A DNA stretch of 64,000 bases from the NCBI GenBank assembly GCA_030015575.1, contig JASDDO010000028.1, positions 25,089,154 through 25,153,153 of the forward strand. Direction: 5' to 3'. The DNA comes from Agapanthus africanus. Its lineage: Eukaryota; Streptophyta; Magnoliopsida; Asparagales; Amaryllidaceae. Each line of letters opens with the position of its first letter. Positions within the stretch are counted from its first letter, which is position 1. A program made the translations under genes and the position numbers. Below the pieces are notes generated by a model. That model ran no database searches. It saw nothing but the letters and a program-made list of their open reading frames with translations, and had not been told where the DNA came from. Below, one piece after another: positions 46,631 through 59,510 of the stretch.

Positions 46631-47172
46631 CTTTTGGCTTCTATATGCTGGTCCATCGTCTAAGACTATCCGCCGTGGAAATCTAAACCGGTATATGACA
46701 TGGGTTTTGAAGAAATGTAGAATATTCTCCGTCTTTATATCTCTCAGCGGTATCGCTTTCGTCCATTTGGAGAAGTAATTGGTCATCATCAAGATGAACC
46801 GGTGTCCCCGGGATGACGCCGGCTCGATGGGGCCTATTATATCGGTCCCCCACATTTCAAACGGCCAACTGGTTACGGTTGGATGCAGCGAGTTGGGGTG
46901 CTGATATATAAAGTCCCCTTGTATTTGGCATGAGTGGCATCACCTCGCATAGTCGATACAATCTTGAATCATTGTGGGCCAGTAGTAGCTCATTCTTTTG
47001 ATCTTCAACTTCATCTTTAGACCGGCTTGAAGGGATCCATAGAATCCGTCATGAATTACCTGGACGACCTTTTTGGGTTCCTTCGGTCCTAGGCATCTTA
47101 ACCATATATGGTCGAAAGACCTTTTATATAGGGTTCCATCGATTAGGGCGAACGATAAGGCTCGTTTCATGA
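46631..47172 (-). pseudogene. Tat-A integrase, zinc-binding and core part
   Basis: From 47172 down: the segment with LIDGTLYKRS, then a decayed HHCC zinc module (second His lost) with SYYWPTM, then the catalytic core with WGTDIIGP (first Asp) and IVLDDGPAY (second Asp). A stop near 46937 interrupts it. The core continues at 32592 beyond Tat-B. The upstream side continues at 51197 beyond the solo LTR 47178-51191. Confidence 0.88.
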
Positions 47173-47177
47173 GTTGG

Positions 47178-50100
47178 TGTAACATTTTGAAAATTATAAA
47201 TATTATTTTATAATTTAAATATGGATATTATGAGTTTATGAAAATAATATCATATATGAATTTTGGGTTTTCGGTTCGGTGTCTGTAAAAATATAATTAT
47301 TTTGGGGAAAATGAAAAATATGAGATATTTTAAAGATGGCGTGTATTTTGTTTTGAGAAAAGATATATGATTTAAATGTTTTGTGTATGTTTTATATGGT
47401 GTTGTGAGAAAGAGAGAGGGGGGTATGTTAGCTTATCTTATACCCTCATGCACACCACAACACCTCACAAATATCCTAACATAATATCCTATATATGTCA
47501 CACACTCTCTCATCCTCTCATTATTTTCTATCTACACAAATATCTTCATCTCTCAAATATCTCTAACACGCTCAACCCTCATCCAAACCCTAGCCTCTCT
47601 TCAATAAATCATCTTGGATCTTGATGGTTCCTTCACACAAATGGATTAAGACATCAAGCTAGGCCTATTTCTCTTCAAAGATCTTCACTTAGTCACCTCT
47701 TATGCTTGGATCCCTCCTCCTTTCACCAAAAGAGGTAAAAAAATCCTTTTTTGTTCAAGTTTCTTGTTGTAGTGAGTTTAGTAGGGTTTAGTTGTTAATC
47801 ACTACTTGTTAGAGGGAGAGGGTGGTGTTTTGATGCTTGAAGATTATGTTTTGAATGTGTTTTAAGTTTTAGAACATGGTTTTCATGAAGCTTTTGATGT
47901 TAGAATTGAATCTGGAGCAAGTAGGATTCTCTGAAAAATATTTAGCGAGTACTGTGAGATGTTAGGACCAGTAGAAGAATACTCTAGAAGCCTGAGCCCC
48001 TAACTCCATTATTTGGCCACAGATTTATTGCTAAAAACAGCAATTTGCGGCCCCCTTTTGAGTTAGGTCTTGATTTTTGTTCTGTAGTTTCATCTTGTGG
48101 TAATTAAGCCACTGTATTGGGGTTTTTGTTCCAGGTTTCATGTAGAGAAATCTGGGAGTGTTTTAGTATGGTTTTGACGATATTTTTTGGTTTTTAAAAA
48201 CTTGGTTTTATGTATTTCTTTATCTCGACTTGATCGTTCGACGTTTGTACGTTGTCGTTGGAGGTATTTGGTCACAGTTAGAGTATGTTGGCCATAGGTT
48301 TTAACCTATGTGCGCTTCACTCATTTTATCGTTTTCGATTTGGATATTTATGCCATTGTGTCATGATTTTGATTGTAGGTACGATCATGGGGATTTCTGA
48401 GACAGCGAGGACGGGCGAGGTGATCGTGAGTTTCGACTAGCTCGAGATGTCGGTGGGTAGATTTATATCTACGGGGGTAGTCGGGTGGATGACGTATAGC
48501 ACTCCCGCAACTAATTAATTAGGATATTTATACTATATATCTAGGCTAGTGTTCTGTTAGATAACTTAGTTTATAACTAAATTAGTATATAGTTTGTATC
48601 TGGTAGGCTATATGTATGAGTGGATATATATTTATATATGAATATTGTGATATGCGTGCGTGACTATAGATCCGTACGATATTGTTTGGGATATGGTTAT
48701 GATGATGATAGATTGCCGGATATGGCCGATATGTATTTGACTCGTAGAGTCTTGCTATATCCCGATTGGGATATTGTTATGTTTTTTGAGCTATACTCTT
48801 TTAAAACTAACGATCCGTTTCCTACTTTTAAATAGTAATGTCAAGGATGTACTACAAATTTCAAATGAATATCTATTTCAAAAGTATTGTAGCCTCCTTA
48901 TTTGTAAAACAACGTTTCGTTCTACTTTAAACTATAACGGTATAGCTCATAAAAGTTAGCCACGTTTAACGATTATTCACGTTACGGTTAGGTTAACCTT
49001 TTATTACGCTCGCGTTTTGATTACTTATTATATATGCTAGTTGCGTTATTATTCTCATACGAACACACTGATAGAATACCGCATAACTACCAATGATTGC
49101 TATATTTCACAAATCACAGACGCGTATGTTACACTATATCTCATTGGTACAGCCATGACATTGTAGGATTTCTACGCCTGATAGCGTTAATGTTATTATA
49201 TGAATGCGATGATTGACATATCCATGTGATAGCGATATTCGAATACCTTTGATAAAACACTTGCACAAATACTAATGATTGCCATGTGACACAAGCACAG
49301 ACGCATATGCTACACTACACATCATTAATATTGCTGTGACACAGTAAGACTGCCATATTTACTTGTGTTCTATGTATCCATGATAGATGTGATGATACCT
49401 ATAATGATTTTGATATACAAATACCATCATTATGGATATTCGTATATGATTGTTGCTAATGTGGCAAAGATGATATATGCGTTATGTTTTTTTATGAACT
49501 TGAGACAGATTAAATATGTGTTCTTCGGAACTTGTTGTTTTCCATGGATTTGAGAAGCCGCGGTGGGATTTATACAACTTGTGAATGTTTTAAATGTGGT
49601 TTTCTCGTGATATGATGATTTGGCGTCCACCATGGGTTTTGGTTTTTATGATGAGATATCCGAATCGAGGGAGAGGTTAATCGATTATGGGTACATGGTG
49701 GACCTGGTACAACATCGAGGGGTAGGAAGTCCGTAGGGAGGTATGTGGAGCCTAGCGAGGTGGATCGATACCGGAGAGAGTATTAGAGCGTGGTGGATAT
49801 CCGGGAGATACCGACCGAGGCTATTGATATCGAGAGAGGACCGGTTTGACGAAACGGTGCCTACGATATCTGGATTTATGCGTCGGTGATAGAAATGAGA
49901 TTTATGATGATTTTGAGTGTCGGTGATGGACACTCGGTGGATGATGAGTTTGAGTGTCGATGCTGGACACTCCTATATTGATATTTGCGCGATCCGTTGA
50001 GATGCGCTGTTATAGATTATGCTATAGGTAGCCGAACATGACTGATCCATGGGACAGTACCTGAATACTATTTTCACATATCGATGTACATTAAAGAGAT

Positions 50101-50354
50101 TTCCAAATAAGCTATAGTCTCACTATTTTGACGTGTCTAGGACGACAAAAGGATCTTTTAAATGGAAACCCTCTCAAAACTCATTTCTAAAAATCGAGAT
50201 GTATACTTTAAACAAAACGCATAAAATACTTCATAAAACTACGTCCGCTACTTGTGCCGTGATATACGTATCATACGGCTATTTTGAAAGGGTTTTACAT
50301 ACATCTTTCGGCTACTTTATAGGCATATACATGGATGCATGCTATATATATATA

Positions 50355-50394
<40 letters not shown>

Positions 50395-51191
50395 ATATAT
50401 TGTTATATTTCCATGTTTATGCGATCGATACTGATACGCTTATAGTACTTATGCATTATACATATATTAGTACAGGATATGATAGTACTAGATTTTATGA
50501 CTTAGATAGATCGTTATGCATTTCGATTTCTACCTGGCGATATATTTTTTTCACTGAGTTGGCAACGCACCCCCGTTGTGCCCCAGTCTCTTGCATGTTT
50601 GACCGCTCGGATCAATAGCGGCTTGCAGGCACACTTCTCACTTCGGGATTGTTTTGGTAGGTGGGTTACATGTTGGATTATAATCACCCATTGTATATGT
50701 ATATTCTTTTGGATCTATTTAAAAACTCCATCGACCAAATCTTGTATATTTGTGGACTTAGAAGTGAGACTTAGATATTTATGTGTTTTTGGGCATCGCA
50801 CTCGTTTGGAGTCGACTTTATATTGTTGTTGGTTATATTTCGCTTTCTTTTTCTTCGCCTTGGGCGTCGTATATTATCTGCGCTGTTACTTCGCCGTTTG
50901 GGTGTGGAAGCTAGCTTCCGTTGGGGATACTTTATATATATTATGCTTTATATGTTGTTTTATTCAAAATTTATAAAGGAGGTGTTGCCCGATTTTCAAA
51001 CGACATAGGTGTTTTCAAATAAACATACTTATATCTTAAAAAGAAACTTGACTCTTTTTTTTAAAACTTCACCTCTACTATTTTATTAAAAAGGTTTAGA
51101 TTCTGGGTTTTTGGCTTATTTGGATCGCGTCGACATCTTTAGACGTCACGTGATCTAAGTGCCGGTCACGTGTCGCTTTCGGGTCGTGACA
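47178..51191 (+). mobile_element. Solo LTR, 4,014 bp, target duplication GTTGG
   Basis: Begins TGTAACATTTTG and ends GGGTCGTGACA. The flanks 47173-47177 and 51192-51196 are both GTTGG. Start and end motifs are those of the large-LTR chromoviruses (compare 4104-7153). No coding sequence: the open frames around 50133-51008 cross a (TA)n run (50343-50391) and AT-rich DNA. Removing it restores the Tat-A frame between the second RNase H and integrase. Confidence 0.92.
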
Positions 51192-51196
51192 GTTGG

Positions 51197-51603
51197 TGCA
51201 TCTGCGATGCATCTTCAGGCATTTCGAGACTTGAAGCAGTCTAGTCTATAAAGACTTCTCGCCATTGATCTTCTTCTTTTTTGGCTTCTTCCGCTTAAAG
51301 GACATCTTTATCGGTTGCTTCGGCTAGGGGTTCTAAGGATATCTTTGCCAGGGCTAAGACCTTACGACTTTGAATGACAATTCTTACATCGTCAAGGTTT
51401 TAATTGGCCAATTCTTTGGCTAGTTTAGCTAATGCGCCCGCTTCGTTGTTTTCTGCTTGCGGCACATTTTCCAATTTATATGAAGGAAGCCGCGTCAGTA
51501 GTTGTTGCACTTTTTCGCCATACTTTATCAATTCTGTCTTGCACGTTTTATAATCACCATTCACTTGCATGATGATCAACTGAGAGTCTCTGTATATGTG
51601 GAG
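51197..51603 (-). pseudogene. Tat-A second RNase H (aRNH), C-terminal part
   Basis: Minus-strand translation directly continues the domain cut at 55738: a DSQLII motif (catalytic Asp) near 51585, QVNGDY, then ALAKLAKEL near 51420, the usual end of the archaeal-type RNase H of Tat elements. Two stops follow (near 51400 and 51300) in the linker to integrase. Below 51197 the frame resumes at 47172. Confidence 0.87.
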
Positions 51604-51608
51604 GTTCT

Positions 51609-51872
51609 TGTAACACCCTAGTTCATTTATACCAATTCCAGTTTAGTTATGTTTACTTTCTAGATTGTTTTGTTGGATCTTTTGCTTCCGCATTATTTTA
51701 TTCTTGACTCGTTATTTTGGCTCATGGACATGTAATAGATAGTTGTTTATTATTGTTCTTGATATCTCTACAGCCGTAATGTGACCGTGGAGGGATTTTT
51801 CCTATCCACAGGTAGCATGGTTGGCTCTGTCACGTGCCTATCTTAGCGTACTCTAGGAAGCGGGGCGTGACA
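51609..51872 (+). mobile_element. 5' LTR of the chromovirus (264 bp)
   Basis: Its first ~40 bases and last ~220 bases match the two ends of the 3,050-bp solo LTR at 4104-7153. The join falls at ATTCCAGTT, which occurs at both positions in the long LTR (7127-7119 and 4318-4310 on the minus strand). No TATA box is recognisable. Confidence 0.9.
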
Positions 51873-51881
51873 GGGTTTGTT

Positions 51882-51894
51882 TGGTATCAGAGCC
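51882..51894 (+). other. Primer-binding site of the chromovirus
   Basis: TGGTATCAGAGCC is complementary to the 3' end of plant initiator tRNA-Met, nine bases after the 5' LTR. Confidence 0.9.
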
Positions 51895-52289
51895 ATAGGA
51901 TTTAGGTTAATCGGGTTTGATTCTTTTGTAGTTGGGTATTGGACCCAATACACGAATCGGAAAACTCGTGATTAGGAACATGTCCTGCCACATTGTTATC
52001 ATGATTCTTGAATCATATCTTTTCCTTGACCCTTGTCTTGACGATATGCAAACAACTTTGCATCTTGACTTGAAACCTTTCGGTCCCTTATTTGTTCTCT
52101 CTATTCTGATGCTAGGATTTGGACGACTTGAACTGAGTTATGTGATTGTAACTATGAACTGCAGCATGGTTACAATGCGATACTCTATTCAAGTAACTTG
52201 GAGTCCTGGTCTTGATTCATTTCCTTATTCCATGGTCATTTTATTACATTGGTTCTCTCAGTTTCATTGCTTATCAGTTTATGTTTTGC

Positions 52290-55200
52290 AGATTTCTTGG
52301 TGATTGATACCGGCAGTTATGAAGTTGTCTTGGGAATGGATTTTCTCGGTACTTTCCACACTCACATTGAGTGTAGGGTAAAGAAAGTGATTTTCCAGAT
52401 TCCCGGACATCCGGAGTTTGTTTTGCTGGAGGTAGCAGTTCCGTCGGGCCAGTCGAGTTTAGGGCTAGGCCGACAAACAACGTTCTTTCGTCGATGGAAG
52501 TTGATAAGGAGGAAGCGCCAGTTGTAGTTCGAGAGTTCATGGAAGTGTTCGAGGACATCTCAGGTTTACCGCCAAAACGAGATGTGGAGTTCGCGATCGA
52601 TCTTGTTCCTGGTGCAGCACCAATCTCAATGGCGTACTATCCAATGGCACCAGTGGAGTTGGAAGAAGTCAAGAAGCAGGTTACTAAATTACTTGAGGAT
52701 GGTTGGATTCGCAGTACCAGTTCACCTTGGGGAGCTCCAGTTCTTCTAGTCAAGAAGAAAGATGGCACAAGGAGGATGTGCATCGATTGTCGAGAATTAA
52801 ACCGGGTGACTATTATGAACAAGTACCCGATCCCTTGCATTGGCGAATTATTCGAGCAACTTAATGGTGCGAGGGTATTCTCGGAGCTGGATTTGCGATC
52901 CGGATATCATCAAGTCCGAGTTAAATCAGAAGATATTTGCAAAACGGCGTTCAGAACTCGGTATGGACATTACGAGTATTTAGTAATGCCATTCGGAGTA
53001 ACGAATGCACCGGAGATATTTATGGACTTGATGAACCGAATCTTTTCACCATTCTTAGACCAGTTTATAGTGGTGTTCATCGATGATATTCTGGTCTACT
53101 CGAGGAGCATTGAAGAGCATGCAGAACAATTAAGGATCACACTGCAGACATTGAAGCATGAAAGATTGTATGCAAAGATGAGCAAGTGCAAGTTTTGGCT
53201 TGAATAAGTGAAGTTTTTGGGGCACGTCGTATCCGGAGATGGAATCGCCGTTGATCCCAAGAAGATTGCAGCAGTTCAAAATTGGCTGATTCCGAAGAAC
53301 GTAGCAGAGATCAGAAGTTTTCTTGGACTTGCCGGCTATTACAGAAGGTTCGTGGAGAATTTTGTCCATTTGGCTGAGCCTTTAACCAAGCTTACGTATA
53401 AGGAAGTACCATTCGTATGGACGGATAGGTGTGCATCAGCTTTTGAGGCGTTGAAGCAAAGATTGATAACCGCTCCTATTTTGACCGTACCATACGGTTC
53501 CGGAGGATTGGTGATTCACAGCGACGCATCTGGGAAATATTTGGGATGTGTTTTGATGCAGCATGGGAAAGTTATAGCTTACGCATCGAGGTAGTTGAAG
53601 ACCCATGAGAAGAATTATCCAACTCATGACTTGGAGCTTGCAGCAGTGATTTTCGCTTTGAAGATTTGGAGACACTACTTACTGGGCGAAAGGGTCGAAG
53701 TATTCACCGATCACAAAAGCCTAAAGTGTGTTCACACAGAAAGAGCTTAACATGAGACAGCGTAGATGGTTGGAGCTGATGGCCGACTATGATCTTGATC
53801 TCAAGTACCATCCGGGGAAAGTTAATGTAGTGCCGGATGCGCTTAGTCGGTTGCCAGCAATTCGGATGTTGACTGCACAGAAGAAGCTTATGGAAGACTT
53901 TCAGAGATTCAAGTTGGAGATCGTGCTACCGCATTCTTTGGGACAGTTGATGCAGCTGCAAGTACAGTCGTCATTGATCGAAAGTATTAAAGCAGCACAG
54001 TCGCACGACCCAAGATTGCAGAAGTTTCGAGAACAGGTGGAAGCTGGAATTCGAACGGACTTGTTGATTCATAAACATGGTTCGTTGTGATATGGTAGCC
54101 GTTTGTGTGTGCCAAAAGGAGATATTCGCGAAGAAGTTATGAAGGAGGCACACAGTTCCACGTATTCCGTACATCTAGGAGGCACGAAGATGTGCCGTGA
54201 TCTACAACGGCATTTCTGGTAGGAAGCCATGAAACGGGAGATTGCCCGCTTTGTAGCGAAGTGCTTGGTGTGTCAGCAAGATAAGGCTGAACATCAAAAG
54301 GTTGCTGGTTTATTGCAACCACTTCCGATTACTCGATGGAAGTGGGAACATATAACCATGGATTTCGTGATAGTTTTACCGCGAAGTCCAAAGGGCAACA
54401 ATGCAGTTTGGGTGATTGTTGATCGATTGACCAAGACAGCTCATTTCATACCATTTCGAGTTGGTCAATCAACGGAAGCGTTGGCGGAACGGTACATGCA
54501 GGAGATTGTAAGATTGCATGGAGTACCGGTGAGCATCGTGTCCGACCGTGACACCCGTTTCTTATCACACTTCTAGAGGAGTTTACAGGAAAGTTTTGGG
54601 ACGCGATTGAAGTTTAGCACTGCTTATCATCCTCAGACAGATGGCCAGTCGGAGAGAATGATCCAAACTCTTGAAGACATGTTAAGAGCTTGCATGTTAG
54701 ACTTCAAGGGTTCATGGGAGGATCATCTACACTTGGTGGAGTTTTCTTACAACAACAGTTTTCAGGCGACTATTCAGATAGCTCCATTCGAAGCATTGTA
54801 TGGTCGTAAGTGTCGTTCTCCTGTTTGTTGGGACGATATTGGAGAGCGAAGATTGTTGGGACCATATTTGATCGTGCAAACAGTTGAGAAGGTTAATACT
54901 ATCCGGAATCTTAGGAAGGCAGCACAAGATCGGCAGAAGAGTTGGGCCGACATATCGAGAAGACCTCTAGAGTTCGCTGTTGGTGATCTTGTGTTCATGA
55001 AGATATTACCGACTAGAGGAGTGATTCGTTTTGGGAGTTGAGACAAGCTTAGTCCTCGATTCGTGGGGCCTTTCGAGATTATGGAGCGTGTTGGAGAAGT
55101 GGCTTATCGATTGGCGTTACTATAATCTTTAGCGAATGTTCATGACGTATTTCATGTATCTCAACTCCGTAAGTATGTTCGAGATGAAACACACGTGCTA

Positions 55201-55420
55201 GATCATTCGGAGCTGACTGTAAGGGAGGATTTGACCTTTGAGGAACGACCGATGTCAATTGTTGATCGAAGAGAAAATGTCCTTAAGAACAAGGTTATCC
55301 CTCTCATACTTGTTTCTTGGGGGAATCGCTCGCATGGAGAATCGACTTGGGAACGAGAAGACGAGATTTGACAGAAGTTTCCAGATCTCTTCCTGTAGTT
55401 TCATGATTGTTTATCTTTTC
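52290..55420 (+). pseudogene. Chromovirus pol (protease end, RT, RNase H, integrase, chromodomain)
   Basis: In order: protease tail with VVLGMDFLG (about 52327); reverse transcriptase with [23 protein letters not shown] and catalytic [10 protein letters not shown] (about 53077); RNase H (about 53500-53730); PDALSRL linker; integrase with a CLVCQQ zinc pair, WEHITMDF and STAYHPQTDGQSERM; C-terminal chromodomain with WGNRSHGESTWE (about 55318-55355). It is inactive: stops at 53205, 53592, 54088, about 54220, 54574, 55039, about 55123 and about 55368, a frameshift near 53727, and no gag. Most stops fit C-to-T or G-to-A changes, as methylated plant repeats accumulate. Confidence 0.93.
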
Positions 55421-55468
55421 TTGTCTTAGGAATTTCGAGGACGAAATTCTTTTTGTAGTTGGGTATAA

Positions 55469-55732
55469 TGTAACACCATAGTTCATTTATACCAATTCCA
55501 GTTTAGTTATGTTTACTTTCCAGATTGTTTTGTTGGATATTTTGCTTCCGCATTATTTTATTCTTGACTCGTTATTTTGGCTCATGGACATGTATTAGAT
55601 AGTTGTTTATTATTGTTCTTGATATCTCTACAGCCGTAATGTGACTGTGGAGGGATTTTTCCTATCCACAGGTAGCATGGTTGGCTCTATCACGTGCCTA
55701 TTTTAGCGCACTCTGGGAAGCGGGGCGTGACA
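55469..55732 (+). mobile_element. 3' LTR of the chromovirus (264 bp)
   Basis: Begins TGTAACACCATAG and ends GCGGGGCGTGACA, and has the same internal join as the 5' LTR. It follows a weak polypurine region (GTAGTTGGGTATAA) next to the GAGGACGAAATTC motif, which often precedes the 3' LTR in chromoviruses. Confidence 0.93.
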
Positions 55733-55737
55733 GTTCT

Positions 55738-56485
55738 TGATGCCCATATCGATCGCAATTTCAAGACCAGCTATAAGCGCTTCATATTCGTCTTCATTTT
55801 TTGTCTTGAGCTCCATCAACGAGATGGCATAGTGGGTTATTCCGCCTTGAAGGGTTACGCAGATGAGGCCTATCCCCGCCTTGATTATCGGGACATTTTT
55901 ATTTGCCCTTTCATCGAGGAAGCTCCGTCGAAGTACAACTCCCAACGAGGCTTTTCTGTTTCTTCTTTCTCTTCGACCGCTTTGAATATTCATTTGGTAG
56001 CTCACAGCTTCGTGGAGAGTCACAGAGATTGGGTGTCCGGCGAGGAAGTCGGCGATGGCCTGTCCGATTACTGCTTTAAGGGGGCGATAAACGATCATGA
56101 ATTCCATCAACAGAAGGGCTCATTTAGTGAGCCTTCCTGTTAGTATTGCTTTTGTCATGAGAAACTTGAAAGGGTCCACCTTTGATATAAGATGCACTTC
56201 ATGGGACAAGGCGTAGTGTCTGAGCTTCATTATCGCGAAGATCAGCGCCAGACAATGCTTCTCAATTGGGGAGTAGTTGCTTTATGCTCCCAGCAGGACT
56301 CAACTTAGATAATACAAAGCCCTTTCCTTTCCTTGGTCATTCTCCTGTGCCCATATTGCGTCTAGGGAACCATTAAGGACAGTTGTATATAGGATAAGTG
56401 GTTTTTCCTTAACCGGAGTGACCAATACTGGTGGATTCTGCAAGTATTGCCTAATTTCCTCCAGTGCTTGTTGACATTTCTAGTC
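55738..56485 (-). pseudogene. Tat-A RNase H and N-terminal part of the second RNase H
   Basis: The end of the ordinary RNase H lies near 56130-56060 (ADFLAGHP motif). The second, archaeal-type RNase H then runs to 55738 with KAGIGLICV and a conserved EDEYEALIAGL block whose Glu is catalytic. The reading frame is cut at 55738 by the chromovirus and resumes at 51603. Between 56485 and 56110 the ordinary RNase H is decayed. Two RNase H domains in a row are diagnostic of the Tat lineage. Confidence 0.87.
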
Positions 56486-57480
56486 CTATATAAAGGGAGT
56501 TCCCTTCTTCATCAAATGGCTGAACGGATGGCATTTACCAGAAAGATTGGCGATAAACCGTCGAATATAGGCGAGCTTTCCTTGAAGAGATTGCGTCTGG
56601 TTGAGATTTCTTGGTGGGGGCATTTCCGTAATTGCTCTAATTTTGGAGGGGTCGATCTTGATCCCTCGGTGACGGATTATAAAACCCAAGAATTTGCTGG
56701 AAGAGACTCCGAATGCACATTTTAGTGGGTTCATCTTTAGGTTATACTTCCAAAGGCGCTTGAAGACTATCCTTAAGTGCTCCCAGTGCTCTTCATGAGA
56801 TTTGCTCTTGACCACCAAATCGTCGATGTAATATTCGACGATATCATGTATCGGGTCGTCGAATATCTTCGTCATGGCTCTTTGATATGTGGCTCCAGCA
56901 TTCTTCTGGCCGAAGGGCATCACCTTATAACAGAATACGCCTAGTGGTATGCGGAAAGCTGTATGCTTCTGATATTTGGGATCTATCTTTATCCTGAAGA
57001 TCCATCCATGAACGAGAATACTTCATGAGTAGACGTATTTTCGATCATCAACTCGGTAACTGGTACGGAGAATTCATCCTTCGGACACGCCTTATTGAGA
57101 TCCCGAAAGTCCACACAAATCCGGATGGTCCCGTTCTTGTTCATGACAGGGACGATATTGGCTCTCTAATCTGGGTATTGTACTTTATAGATGAATCCGA
57201 TGTTGATGAGCTTTTTGACTTCGGTGTTGATGCTCATCTCAAGTTCGATCTGCATCCTCCTTGGTGCTTATTTAACTAGCTTTATCCCCATGGTTATGGC
57301 CAGCTTGTGAACTGCTATATCTGGATCAAGACCTGGGATCTCGGAGTAAGTGCAGGCAAAACAATCTCTATATTCCATAAGCATGTCTCTTAAGGTGGCT
57401 ACTTATTCTTCAGACACTAGCTCATTGACGAATGTTGGTCTCAGATTACCTCCGTTTCCAAGTCTATCTTCTTTAACTCA
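56486..57480 (-). pseudogene. Tat-A reverse transcriptase
   Basis: The open piece 56923-56486 (145 codons) contains MPFGQKNAGATYQ, the catalytic YIDDLVVKS and the LAYIRRFI thumb block. Upstream, other frames give RICVDFRDLNKACPK (near 57160) and an EIPGLDPDIAVHKL start (near 57345), so frameshifts and stops separate palm and fingers. 57481-58301 continues upstream as a decayed, mostly acidic linker with open pieces at 57714-57514 and 58196-57954 of no recognised function. Confidence 0.88.
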
Positions 57481-58301
57481 TCAGCGGCGGTATGGATTCC
57501 ATCTTCCAGCTCCTTAGGTGCTGGCGGGAAGTTCTAAAATCTCCTCGTCTTCATTAGCGAGGTAATCGAAGAGCTCAAACATTTCATCATCTTCCTTTTC
57601 ATTGGAAAGTCTTATCATATAGCAAATGTTGGTGAGCTTCCGTTTCTTGGGCTGGCCATCCTCCGATTTGCTGGAGTAGTCTCGCTTCGGTACATGCTTT
57701 CGTGGAGGCTCCACTCTCTAGTTGTCACTTAGTATGAATTTGCCTTGCATGTATTGCTCTTCCGCCCAATTCTTGAATACGAAGCAATCCTCGATCGAAT
57801 TGCCGATGATCCGATGGGAGAGATAGTAATCTGGATGATCAAAGGCATTTACTTGATGGGGCCACTTAGACCCGGGCAGTGTTAACATTTAGTGCTTCAT
57901 AATGAGGGCGAATATCTTCCTTGTCTTGTCACGGGGAAAAGAATATCCCCTTCCTATCTTCTGTATAAGGGATGGGTTTGGACGGCACTTCTCTTGCTGC
58001 CGTGATGTTGTGAGATCACCTTGTCTTGGTTAAGAGTTGGACATAGATGGCATCCTATTTTCATTATTTCTACTTCGAATCTCCTCTCATATAAAGGAAG
58101 ACATAGATAGCGTTGCGGAGCCGGACTAACATAACTCCTTACTCTATTATATTGCTCGGTTGGGGGCAACCGCATGACCTTTTCATATAGGTCCATTATA
58201 CCTTCTTCGAGCTCACCAACTTCTTAAATCGCTTCTTTCATAAGTGTCTCAATCAACACTTCTTATGGTTGGGTTGAAACACTTTGAGGGGTATCTCCCT
58301 C

Positions 58302-59504
58302 TTACTTGGTCGCGTCATTTACCAGCCAAGTGTCTTCTTCTTCGCCTAAGGCATAGAAGCTATGAGTTCGCTCCCACTTCTTGGGTCGTTTATATCCCAA
58401 GCCAGTAGTATCCATATTTCCGTTCAGCTTGATTTGGCGAGTCCCGAGCATTTCCCAAATCTTCCTATAATATTGAGCCTGACGGACAGTTTGTTCGAAC
58501 GGTATTTCCTGATGCTTCAAGAATTCCTTTAATCCTTTCGAGAAGTATCTCGGCATGCTGATGGGCTGCAACCTGTCGAGATTCGGATCAAGTCCATGCC
58601 AGATCTCTTTCTCCACATTAGTCTCTTCCGATTTGTAGAAGAGAACCACATTCTCACCTTTATATCTGGGAGGTACATGAAAAGTTACCAACTCCTGCAC
58701 GCTATAGGTACTGAGTGTGTTGAGTTCTTTGTAGTGGTAAGATGGAACCATCGTAATATGTAGAGCTCGGTCTATTTCATCAAGAATCTTCACCTGCGGA
58801 TAGATAGAGAACACTGCATCAGTTTTTTCTTCCAAGTCACTGCCGAAGATTAGAATGGGGGTTGACGAGCTATGTTTATTGGTTTCCCTCGGAAGTTGAC
58901 CCGTGAACACTATCTCTTCTTCTTCTTTAGAATCTCTTCTAAAGATTGGGATGGCGGTCGCTTGTACTTGTTTGTTCTTCGACTTGCCGCACTTCTCAGT
59001 ATCTTCGAAATCCGACAGGAAGTACTTGGCATTTTCATATTTTCGTACTTCATTCACGGAGAAAGGATTGAGCTCTCCTGTGATAGTGTGCTCTTGGACA
59101 TCCTTAGAATACTTCATACACTGATGTTGCTTAGAAGGGAAGATGACATACTCGTGTAGCCAAGGTCTACCGAGTAAAGCTCTATAGCACGTCTTGCCTT
59201 TAATGACATGGAACTTTACGTCTGTGATAAGCTGTCCGAAGCGCAATGTCAATATTATGGACCCAAGCATTTTTGAAGACTGCGAGTCGAATCCGGAGAT
59301 GGTGATCTTTTCACGGCCGAGATATCGAACATCCATAGACAGCCGCTTGAGCACCTTTACATTCAAAAGGTTAATCGAAGAGCTGTCATCGATGAGGATC
59401 TTATTTATCCTATTATCATCGTAGTACCCAACCATGTAGAGTGGTCGATTATGCTTGAACGTTCCTAAGAGAAGATCTTCTTCACTGAAGGTGATATCGG
59501 CCAT
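58302..59504 (-). pseudogene. Tat-A protease and linker to reverse transcriptase (400-codon open part)
   Basis: The aspartic protease starts near residue 10; its active-site region reads ILIDDSSSINLL at about residues 36-47, where D-[ST]-G is usual. ISGFDSQ, VIKGKTCYRALLGRPWLHE (about residues 138-156) and the following KQHQCMKY complete the domain. The rest is an acidic linker typical of Tat pol. This is the longest open piece in the element. Gly-to-Ser in the active-site triad may mean loss of activity or subfamily variation. Confidence 0.85.
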
Positions 59505-59510
59505 GTATAC

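Larger units (their letters stand above)
51609..55732 (+). mobile_element. Chromovirus (Ty3/gypsy) with 264-bp LTRs, target duplication GTTCT
   Basis: Identical-length LTRs 51609-51872 and 55469-55732 differ at about nine positions. The flanks 51604-51608 and 55733-55737 are both GTTCT. An initiator-Met primer-binding site follows the 5' LTR. Gag and most of the protease are missing; pol runs from the reverse transcriptase to a C-terminal chromodomain. The element lies in the second RNase H of Tat-A. LTR ends (TGTAAC, GGGGCGTGACA) and chromodomain fit the Tekay/Del-like chromoviruses; that clade name is my inference. Confidence 0.94.

Noticed and set aside
50133..51008. Open frames of 161, 132 and 75 codons
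   Set aside because: They fall inside the 4,014-bp solo LTR, cross a (TA)n run and have no motif.
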